The translations under genes were made by a program, and so were the position numbers. DNA of 6,026 bases from Burkholderiaceae bacterium. GTDB taxonomy: Bacteria > Pseudomonadota > Gammaproteobacteria > Burkholderiales > Burkholderiaceae_F. The stretch lies in contig JACCYC010000220.1 in NCBI GenBank assembly GCA_013696665.1, positions 1-6,026 on the forward strand. Reading direction: 5' to 3'. The notes beneath the pieces were generated by a model. That model was not told where the DNA came from. It worked only from the letters and a program-made list of their open reading frames with translations, and did not search any database. Shown piece after piece: positions 1-5,311 of this stretch (positions are counted from its first letter, which is position 1; every line of letters begins with the position of its first letter).

Positions 1-1094
1 AGCGTGGTAATCATGAAGATGCAGAAATGGATCGGATCCATCCCGATCTGCTTCGCGAGCGGAAACAGCAGCGGTCCGAGGACCACGATGTTGGGGCTCG
101 CCTCCATGAACATTCCGGCGACCATCCATATGACCAACATCAGCAGAATGATCTGTACCCGAGTGGTACCCATGCCGGTTACCCAAGCAACGAACTGCTG
201 CGGGACATTGAGGACGGTGAGCGCCTGCGCGAAAAGCAAAGCGACGGCGATGATCGGCAGGATGACGCCGCACACACGCGCGCTTGTGCCCAGCATCGCG
301 GGCAGGTCGCGGATCGAAAGCTGCCGGTCCCGCATCCCGATGCCGATGGCCACCGCCACCGCGACCGCGGCGGACTCGGTGGGCGTGAACACGCCGGTGT
401 AGATCCCGCCGAGAATGATCACCGGTATCGTCAGCGCCCAGCGAGCCTCCAGAAGTGCGTGCCACCAGTTCGACAATGAGAAACGCGCGGTGGACTGTTC
501 GTAACCCCGCAGGCGATTGATGATTGCGTTCGTGACCATGACCGCGAGCAGCACCATCCCGCCCGGAACGAATGCTGCCTGGAACAGTGTGGCCGACGAG
601 ATCCCGAGCACGAGACCGATGATGATGTAGGCGATCGACGGCGGTATCAGGATCCCGGTGCACGCACCCGCTGCAACCAGCGCGCACGCGTATGCACGCG
701 GATAACCTTTCTGCTGCAGGCGATCCATCGTGAGGCGACCGACGGCCGCAGCATCGGCTGCATCGGATCCGGAGATGCAGGAGAACAAGCCGCACCCCAT
801 CACGGTCGAGGTCCCAAAGCCCGAGCGGAAGCTCCCGAAGCTCGCTTCGGCGAAATTGAGCAGCTTGATTCCGAGGCCACTGCGCACCATCGCATCCCCG
901 GTCAGAATGAATAACGGGATTGCGATCAGTGCAAAGCTGTCGACGCCCTCGAACAGCGCTTCGCCAATCAGCGTGAGCGGCAGCGCGCCGGTGCTCGCGA
1001 GCATGGCTACCGTGCCCAGACCCATCGCCACCCAGAACGGCACGCCCAGCGCGAGTAGCACGACCATTGCGACGACCGACAGAGCGATCGCCAT
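1..1094 (-). CDS. dctM: TRAP transporter large permease, DctM family (3' end outside window)
   Basis: This is the large membrane subunit of a TRAP transporter, the part that moves the solute across the inner membrane using an ion gradient. About 364 codons are visible. Family members usually have about 425-430 residues, so roughly the last 60 lie beyond base 1. The translation is almost entirely hydrophobic helices. Hallmarks seen are SGSDAADAAAVG near residues 108-119, a LIPPS turn at 149-153, GVFTPTESAAVAV near 234-246, and FMEASPNIVVLGPLLFP from 329. The first and third resemble the conserved loops of DctM proteins. The ATG at 1094 lies two bases after the dctQ stop, with a weak GAAGAA purine stretch before it, which implies translational coupling. 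No frameshift or stop was found in the visible part. The family call is firm; the substrate is unknown. Confidence 0.95.
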   Translation of the reverse strand, partial: MAIALSVVAMVVLLALGVPFWVAMGLGTVAMLASTGALPLTLIGEALFEGVDSFALIAIPLFILTGDAMVRSGLGIKLLNFAEASFGSFRSGFGTSTVMGCGLFSCISGSDAADAAAVGRLTMDRLQQKGYPRAYACALVAAGACTGILIPPSIAYIIIGLVLGISSATLFQAAFVPGGMVLLAVMVTNAIINRLRGYEQSTARFSLSNWWHALLEARWALTIPVIILGGIYTGVFTPTESAAVAVAVAIGIGMRDRQLSIRDLPAMLGTSARVCGVILPIIAVALLFAQALTVLNVPQQFVAWVTGMGTTRVQIILLMLVIWMVAGMFMEASPNIVVLGPLLFPLAKQIGMDPIHFCIFMITT

Positions 1095-1096
1095 CG

Positions 1097-1615
1097 CTAT
1101 TCTTCGAACATCGTCTTGCCAACGTAAGGCTCGGTGCCGTCAATCAGATTGCGTACATCGCGTCGCAGCGCCTGGAGGCTTCGCCAAATGACGAGCGCAA
1201 ACCCGATCGGCACCGCTGCTTCAAACCACGCCTTGTTGACGCGCAAGACGGGGGTGGTGCCTTCGAAATGAAGGAGCTGCTGGATAGTGTGTGTCGACCA
1301 GTACAGCGCAATACACGCAAACGTGATCGTGGCCAACTCTCCAAAGATGTACAGCACGCCTTTGGTCGAAGGGTTGACGCGACTCAGCACGATGTCGAAG
1401 CGCACGTGCGCGCGCTCACGCACTGCATACGCCGCACCGATCCAGCCCAGATAGATGAATGCATAGCGCGCCACCTCTTCCGCCCAGGCGGAGGAATAAT
1501 TGAGCAGGAAACGACGCGCGACTTCCTGCACGATGATGAAGCAGATGAATGTGTAGAAGGCGAGCATCGACCAGCGCTCCGCGTTCTGGTCGAGCTGCCT
1601 TAAGAATCGTGTCAT
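1097..1615 (-). CDS. dctQ: TRAP transporter small permease, DctQ family
   Basis: This is the small membrane subunit of the TRAP transporter, which partners DctM in the inner membrane. The 172 residues match the usual DctQ length. Four hydrophobic segments are visible, near residues 15-33, 51-66, 86-105 and 130-147. The family signature is clear: W44-AEEVARY followed by LGWIGAAYAVRERAHVRFD at 56-74. The stop is two bases before the dctM start, so the two are surely co-translated. The ATG at 1615 has no good Shine-Dalgarno sequence: the bases before it on the minus strand read GACTCCTGCGCA. It follows a 93-base spacer after dctP that is rich in dyad symmetry, so its expression may be lower than that of the binding protein. 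The start fits the family length and no better one is visible. Confidence 0.95.
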   Translation of the reverse strand: MTRFLRQLDQNAERWSMLAFYTFICFIIVQEVARRFLLNYSSAWAEEVARYAFIYLGWIGAAYAVRERAHVRFDIVLSRVNPSTKGVLYIFGELATITFACIALYWSTHTIQQLLHFEGTTPVLRVNKAWFEAAVPIGFALVIWRSLQALRRDVRNLIDGTEPYVGKTMFEE

Positions 1616-1635
1616 TGCGCAGGAGTCGCCACGGC

Positions 1636-1653
1636 GGAGCGCTTGAGCGCCCC
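1636..1653 (-). other. Stem-loop in the dctP-dctQ spacer
   Basis: On the minus-strand transcript the arms GGGGCGC and GCGCUCC pair over seven positions, including one G-U wobble, around a UCAA tetraloop. No run of U follows, so this is not a canonical intrinsic terminator. It sits between the gene for an abundant periplasmic protein and those for its membrane partners, where a hairpin could protect the upstream message from 3' exonucleases or reduce read-through. The pairing is read directly from the sequence; the role is inferred. Confidence 0.5.
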
Positions 1654-1696
1654 GTCGCGATTAGAGATGGATGCTTCGGTGTGGGCTGGCCGTCGC

Positions 1697-1708
1697 GCCT
1701 GCGCAGGC
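1697..1708 (-). repeat. Perfect 12-base palindrome next to the dctP stop codon
   Basis: GCCTGCGCAGGC is its own reverse complement and abuts the dctP TGA (1709-1711) on its downstream side. As RNA it can form at most a four-pair stem with a GCGC loop. The core TGCGCAGG recurs at 1616-1623, just before the dctQ start, so the spacer is bracketed by two copies of the same 8-mer. It may add to the hairpin structure of the spacer, or it may be chance in GC-rich DNA. Confidence 0.4.
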
Positions 1709-2863
1709 TCAGCTGGTGAATTCACTCACCGTGATCGGCCCTTTGGTGTTCGCCGCCGCTTTGAGCTTCTCGAAGTTGGCGACCGAGCCCGCGAACTTCA
1801 CCTTGAATTCCTCCCACTCTTTGCGCGGCTCGCCGCACGCTTCTACCCATTGCTTGTACTCCGACGCATTAACCGCATAGAACTGCGCACCCGCTTTCTT
1901 GAATTCGGCGATCGACACCGCACGGGCCTTCTCGATCTGCGCGAACGACTCCTGTTGCGTGCGCTCGGCAGCCGCATCGAATGCGGTCTGAAGGTCTTTG
2001 GGCAGCGCCTGGTACCACCCGGCATTCGCCGCGAACATCTGCGCGTCGGAGACCGAGCGAACGACGGTAAGGTGGCCGAGAATGTCGGTAAATCCGAACG
2101 TGTAAAGCGGCGCGATCGCGGGATCGAGTCCGTCGGCCACGCCTTGCTTCATCGCCGTGGCTGTCTCACCCCATGGCACGACGGTCGGATTGGCTCCGGC
2201 AAGCCGGTAGAACGTCTGCAGCAATTGCGACGGAGGAACCCGCATCTTCATTCCCTGCATATCGCCCGGCACCTTCACCGGACGGAAGCCCTTACGGCTT
2301 GAGATGGTGCGCGAGTCCATCGTGAAGTAGAAGATGGGCTGATAGCCTCGCTGTGTGACCTTAGGTGTGATCTCGTCGTTCCACGCGCGCGAAGTGACGA
2401 GATTAGCGAACTTCTGGTTCTCGCCGCACCAAAATGGAATGTTGATCAGATCCACTGCCGGTGCGTACGGGGAAAAATTCGATAGCGAAACCCCACCGCC
2501 TTGCACCGTTCCGCCCTGAATCTTCTGCGCGAGCGCGGCGCCGATGCCAAGCTGCCCTGCCGGATGAAGCTTCACATAGATGGCGTTCTTCGACGATGCT
2601 TCAAGGTTCGACTTGAATTGCGACTGCGGGATCGGCAGGTGGGACCAGTCTTCGTTCTTGTATTCAGTCGCAAAGAGCATCGTCGATTTCGCGGCCTTCT
2701 GCTTCGCCTCCTCGTCGGCCGCGGTTTGCGCGATCGCATCGTCGGACCACAAATAACCGCCGATTGACCCGAGCACCGCGGTCGTGAAGCCGTAACGACC
2801 GCAAATCTCAAGGAACCGACGCCGCTCGGGATTTGTCTGTTCCGCAATTCTGGACTGCTTCAT
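1709..2863 (-). CDS. dctP: TRAP transporter periplasmic solute-binding protein, DctP family, with Tat-type signal
   Basis: This is the extracytoplasmic binding protein of the TRAP system; it captures the solute in the periplasm and delivers it to DctQM. It has 384 residues, against about 330-380 for the family. The N-terminus has a twin-arginine motif, RRRFLE at 14-19, then a hydrophobic stretch and a likely cleavage site after AIA (43-45), so Tat export of the folded protein is probable. The mature part shows the DctP pattern: LHPAGQLG near 99-106, then GMKMRVPPS with Arg208 at the place of the conserved carboxylate-binding arginine, then NPTVVPWGE at 225-233 and GVADGLDPAI at 241-250. AAAGGAG at 2873-2879 lies nine bases before the ATG. 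The start overlaps the stop of the small membrane protein upstream (ATGA). Arg208 suggests an organic acid or zwitterion ligand, but the ligand itself cannot be named. Confidence 0.95.
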   Translation of the reverse strand: MKQSRIAEQTNPERRRFLEICGRYGFTTAVLGSIGGYLWSDDAIAQTAADEEAKQKAAKSTMLFATEYKNEDWSHLPIPQSQFKSNLEASSKNAIYVKLHPAGQLGIGAALAQKIQGGTVQGGGVSLSNFSPYAPAVDLINIPFWCGENQKFANLVTSRAWNDEITPKVTQRGYQPIFYFTMDSRTISSRKGFRPVKVPGDMQGMKMRVPPSQLLQTFYRLAGANPTVVPWGETATAMKQGVADGLDPAIAPLYTFGFTDILGHLTVVRSVSDAQMFAANAGWYQALPKDLQTAFDAAAERTQQESFAQIEKARAVSIAEFKKAGAQFYAVNASEYKQWVEACGEPRKEWEEFKVKFAGSVANFEKLKAAANTKGPITVSEFTS

Positions 2864-3111
2864 ATTGGATCTCTCCTTTGCTGTGGGTCGTTGCGTGCCT
2901 CGATAACGAGCACGCCGGCGACGAAGAATATGACCGCGGCCAGGACGACGACAAACTCACCGATATTGCCGAGACGCCAAGGAACGGAGAACTGCAAGAG
3001 TACCGCGGCTTTGCCGACCAGCACGTCAACGACGTAGAGGATCAGCAAGGAGGCGGCAACGCGGAAACAGATCAATGCAGCTGGTGGAGTAGTTACCGAC
3101 GACGGGGCCAT
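2860..3111 (-). CDS. Small two-helix membrane protein coupled to the TRAP operon
   Basis: I do not recognise a named family. From the ATG at 3111 the product is 83 residues. It has a short polar N-terminus, a first hydrophobic helix (about residues 12-36, containing LLILYVVDVLVGK), a polar turn (PWRLGNIGEF), a second helix (about 52-68, VVVLAAVIFFVAGVLVI) and a charged tail ending QQRRDPI. The TGA stop overlaps the dctP ATG in an ATGA arrangement, which argues for a genuine first gene of the operon with translational coupling. Two upstream starts are open in the same frame, ATG at 3123 and GTG at 3141. I prefer 3111 because GGAG (3116-3119) lies just before it, although the four-base spacer is short. 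It could be an accessory subunit of the transporter or an unrelated inner-membrane protein. Existence is likely; function is unknown. Confidence 0.7.
   Translation of the reverse strand: MAPSSVTTPPAALICFRVAASLLILYVVDVLVGKAAVLLQFSVPWRLGNIGEFVVVLAAVIFFVAGVLVIEARNDPQQRRDPI
2873..2879 (-). promoter_or_regulatory. Ribosome binding site of dctP
   Basis: The minus strand reads AAAGGAG nine bases before the dctP ATG. It is the strongest Shine-Dalgarno in the TRAP unit and lies inside the end of the preceding small gene. It contrasts with the missing site before dctQ and fits a higher yield of the binding protein. Confidence 0.75.
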
Positions 3112-3180
3112 GAATCTCCACATCCAAGGCGCTACAGGCACGCACCGCGAGGGCGCTCGTCCGCGTTTGTAGGCGCGAGC

Positions 3181-3209
3181 AGTCTATCCGGGCGCCCGCG
3201 CGGGGTCAA
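3181..3209 (-). promoter_or_regulatory. Possible sigma70-type promoter for the TRAP operon
   Basis: On the minus strand TTGACC (3204-3209, five of six matches to the -35 consensus) and TAGACT (3181-3186, four of six to the -10) are exactly 17 bases apart. Transcription would begin near 3174 and give a leader of about 60 bases before the ATG at 3111. The -35 lies inside the formate--tetrahydrofolate ligase remnant, where it also reads as part of the old Val-Asp-Pro codons. It may therefore be a chance match or a promoter recruited from decayed coding sequence. Confidence 0.4.
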
Positions 3210-3436
3210 CGCGTCGGGCCCCATTGCCATGGTGGACGGGGTTGTCGATCGATGCGGCAAGCAGATAGTCGGCGAGCACGATTGCGATTGAAGTCACCCG
3301 TGAAATGCAGATTGATGTCTGCATCGGCCGACCTGCGCGCAACCGCCGCCGCCGCGCTTCATGGCGAACACGCAACCGATCCAGGGGCCTCGCGCAAGCA
3401 GATGATCGTGCGATTGCCAATGCTATCGTTCAGCAT
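3196..3436 (-). pseudogene. fhs: Frameshifted remnant of formate--tetrahydrofolate ligase (N-terminal region)
   Basis: No open frame is intact, but minus-strand pieces in switching frames line up in order with formate--tetrahydrofolate ligase, the enzyme that joins formate to tetrahydrofolate using ATP. They are LNDSIGNRTIICLRE (from 3433), FAMKRGGGGCAQV (3368-3330), ADINLHFTGDF (3322-3290) and, after one extra base at 3289, IAIVLADYLLAASIDN with HHGN and DPAR (3288-3196). From memory, the family has at these places ..CLREPSLGP, FGMKGGAAGGGYAQV, MEDINLHFTGD, HAITSAHNLLAAxIDN, HGN and DPRR. From the CLRE block to DPR the family needs about 207 bases and the remnant has 208, so only small net indels occurred. 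Faint similarity may continue to about 3146 (MNDRALRE-like) and to about 3480 (the GKL...INPTPAGEGK region, with deletions). The rest of the roughly 557-residue gene is missing. It clearly cannot make the enzyme. Confidence 0.8.
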
Positions 3437-3656
3437 GGTCCTGCTACTTCGCAGTCAGCTCATCGAATTGCGAATGGCTTACCTCGACGCTACATGCAGC
3501 GCGGCGCTCTAGGGTGATAAAAGCTCTGGATGCAAAAGCGAACTCCAGCTCGGGATAACCGCCTGGCCCCTGCAGTGGGCCCGATCTCGGCTAACGGCAC
3601 TTGTACGGTAGTTAATCCGTGCGCGCTTGGCGGGTTGTCGGCTGGTTGACACCCGC
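3437..3656. other. Non-coding stretch upstream of the GMC dehydrogenase
   Basis: I see no credible gene here. The part up to about 3480 has weak nucleotide resemblance on the minus strand to codons for the ATP-binding loop of formate--tetrahydrofolate ligase, with stops and indels, and is probably more of the relic. A small GC dyad, GGCCC-N7-GGGCC, lies at 3565-3581. I could not find a convincing sigma70 or sigma54 promoter for the plus-strand genes, although they must be transcribed from about here. No tRNA, riboswitch or terminator is evident. Confidence 0.5.
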
Positions 3657-5264
3657 ATGGACGATCAGTACGACTACATCGTGGTGGGCGCAGGGTCAGC
3701 TGGCTGCGTGCTGGCGGGACGGCTGTCAGAAGATCCGGGAACGCGCGTGCTGTTGCTCGAAGCGGGTCCGCCCGACCGTTCGATCTGGATTCACTTGCCG
3801 ATCGGTTACGGCAAAACGATGTGGGACCCCCGCTACAACTGGTGCTTTCATACCGACCCCGAGCCCCACATGAACGGGCGCCGGCTTTACTGGCCGCGCG
3901 GCAAGACGCTCGGCGGATCCAGCGCAATCAATGGTCTGATTTATGTACGTGGCCAGCGTGAAGACTACGACCACTGGCGCGCGCTGGGCAACACGGGGTG
4001 GGGCTACGACGACGTGCTGCCGTACTTTATTCGCAGCGAATGCAACGAACGCGGCGGCGGGCCGTTTCACGGGGGCGCTGGCCCCCTGCGCGTATCTGAC
4101 ATCGCGCACAAGCACGTTCTGATCGATGCTTTCGTCGACGGCGCCGCATCGCTCGGCGTGCCGCGCAACGACGATTTCAATGGCGGCACGCAAGAAGGGG
4201 CGGGTTACTTTCAGCTGACCACACACAAAGGCTGGCGCAGCAGCGCGGCGACCGCGTATCTGAAGCCGGCGCGCCATCGGCCCAACCTGCGCGTCGAAAC
4301 CAGCGCGTACACAACGGGGTTGCTGCTCGACGGGCGGCGCGCCACAGGTGTCAGTTACCGACAACACGGACGCAACATCGATGCACATTGCACACGCGAG
4401 GTCCTGCTGGCAGCGGGTGCGATTCAGTCGCCGCAGATATTGCAGTTATCGGGAATCGGCCCGCCGGCTTGCCTCGCGCAGCACGGCGTTGATGTGGTCC
4501 ACGATCTGCCGGGCGTCGGTGAAAACTTGCAAGACCATCTGCAGGTCCGGCTGGTGTACAAATGCACACAACCGATCACCACCAACGATGAGCTACGTTC
4601 GATCATCGGCCGCATCAAGATCGGACTGCAGTGGCTCTTTGCACGGCGCGGCCCGCTTGCGGTTGGGATTAATCAGGGGGGTTGCTTCATGTCGGCGCTG
4701 GGGTCGGAGTCGGCGACGCCCGACATCCAGTTTCATGTGGCCACGCTGTCGGCCGATGTGGCGGGCGGGGTGGTACATCGGTTCTCCGGCTTCACGCTTT
4801 CGATATGTCAGTTGCGGCCGGCTTCACGCGGGCGAGTTGCGATTAGTTCGCGCGATCCGATGCAGCCACCGTCAATGCGCCCGAATTATCTGAGCGAACC
4901 AATCGACCGTCGCACGACGGTGGCAGGGATGCGAGTGGCGCGTGCCATTGCCGGGTCGACTCCGATGCGGCCGTTTGTGCGGCGTGAAGTCAGCCCGGGG
5001 CCGCAGGCTATTGACGACGATGCGCTGCTGGAGTTCGCCCGGGATCGCGGCGCGACGATCTTTCATCCGTCGGGTACCTGCAAGATGGGCAACGATCGGC
5101 TCGCCGTAGTCGACGCGCGGTTGCGGGTGCATGGACTCGCGGGCCTGCGAGTGGTCGACTGCTCGATCATGCCGACTCTGGTCAGCGGCAACACCAATGC
5201 GCCGGTGATCATGATTGCCGAGAAGGCGGTCGACATGATTCGCGAGGACTCTGCACGAGTGTAG
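3657..5264 (+). CDS. GMC-family FAD-dependent alcohol/choline-type dehydrogenase
   Basis: This flavoprotein oxidoreductase probably oxidises a primary alcohol to an aldehyde. It has 535 residues from the ATG at 3657, typical of the choline dehydrogenase branch. The Rossmann FAD site is YIVVGAGSAG at 7-16, with the ribose-binding acid at Glu35 in LLLEAG. The first GMC signature is RGKTLGGSSAINGLIYVRG (81-99) and the second GAIQSPQILQLSGIG (254-268). The active-site pair should be His470 in FHPSGTCKMG and Asn512 in SGNTNAP. No signal peptide is seen, so it is cytoplasmic or loosely membrane-bound. A TTG at 3627 would add ten residues, but MDDQYDYIVVGAG is the usual family start. Neither start has a Shine-Dalgarno sequence. 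The aminotransferase follows 47 bases after the stop, suggesting one operon. Resemblance to BetA is general, and I would not assign choline as the substrate. Confidence 0.93.
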   Translation: MDDQYDYIVVGAGSAGCVLAGRLSEDPGTRVLLLEAGPPDRSIWIHLPIGYGKTMWDPRYNWCFHTDPEPHMNGRRLYWPRGKTLGGSSAINGLIYVRGQREDYDHWRALGNTGWGYDDVLPYFIRSECNERGGGPFHGGAGPLRVSDIAHKHVLIDAFVDGAASLGVPRNDDFNGGTQEGAGYFQLTTHKGWRSSAATAYLKPARHRPNLRVETSAYTTGLLLDGRRATGVSYRQHGRNIDAHCTREVLLAAGAIQSPQILQLSGIGPPACLAQHGVDVVHDLPGVGENLQDHLQVRLVYKCTQPITTNDELRSIIGRIKIGLQWLFARRGPLAVGINQGGCFMSALGSESATPDIQFHVATLSADVAGGVVHRFSGFTLSICQLRPASRGRVAISSRDPMQPPSMRPNYLSEPIDRRTTVAGMRVARAIAGSTPMRPFVRREVSPGPQAIDDDALLEFARDRGATIFHPSGTCKMGNDRLAVVDARLRVHGLAGLRVVDCSIMPTLVSGNTNAPVIMIAEKAVDMIREDSARV

Positions 5265-5300
5265 GATTGAAAATCTGCTGATCCCTCAGCCCGCAGCATC

Positions 5301-5305
5301 AGGAG
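5301..5305 (+). promoter_or_regulatory. Ribosome binding site of the aminotransferase
   Basis: AGGAG lies six bases before the ATG at 5312, close to ideal. It fixes the intended start and shows that the gene was built to be translated despite the stop at codon 59. Confidence 0.75.
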
Positions 5306-5311
5306 ACAACC

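Noticed and set aside
1643..2302. Long plus-strand open frame opposite dctP
   Set aside because: It is an arginine-rich shadow of a gene with clear DctP family motifs, which is common in GC-rich DNA.
3184..3420. Minus-strand open frame of 78 codons as a small gene
   Set aside because: Its last part matches one frame of the formate--tetrahydrofolate ligase relic while its first part is out-of-frame noise, so it is a fragment of a pseudogene.
3252..3512. Plus-strand open frame of 86 codons upstream of the GMC gene
   Set aside because: The opposite strand carries the enzyme relic, and the product has no recognisable feature or ribosome binding site.
3565..3581. GGCCC-N7-GGGCC dyad as a terminator or operator
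   Set aside because: The arms are only five bases, there is no U-run, and such GC dyads arise often by chance at this composition.
3585..3620. Possible GntR-like or LysR-like operator around TTGTACGGTAGTTA
   Set aside because: The symmetry is too imperfect and no regulator gene is in the window to suggest a site.
3646..3651. Perfect TTGACA hexamer on the plus strand
   Set aside because: It lies six bases before the GMC ATG, so a -10 would fall inside the gene; it cannot drive the full-length message.
3726..4388. 220-codon minus-strand open frame
   Set aside because: It lies antisense to the FAD-binding half of the GMC gene, has no recognisable domain and no ribosome binding site; a codon-bias shadow.
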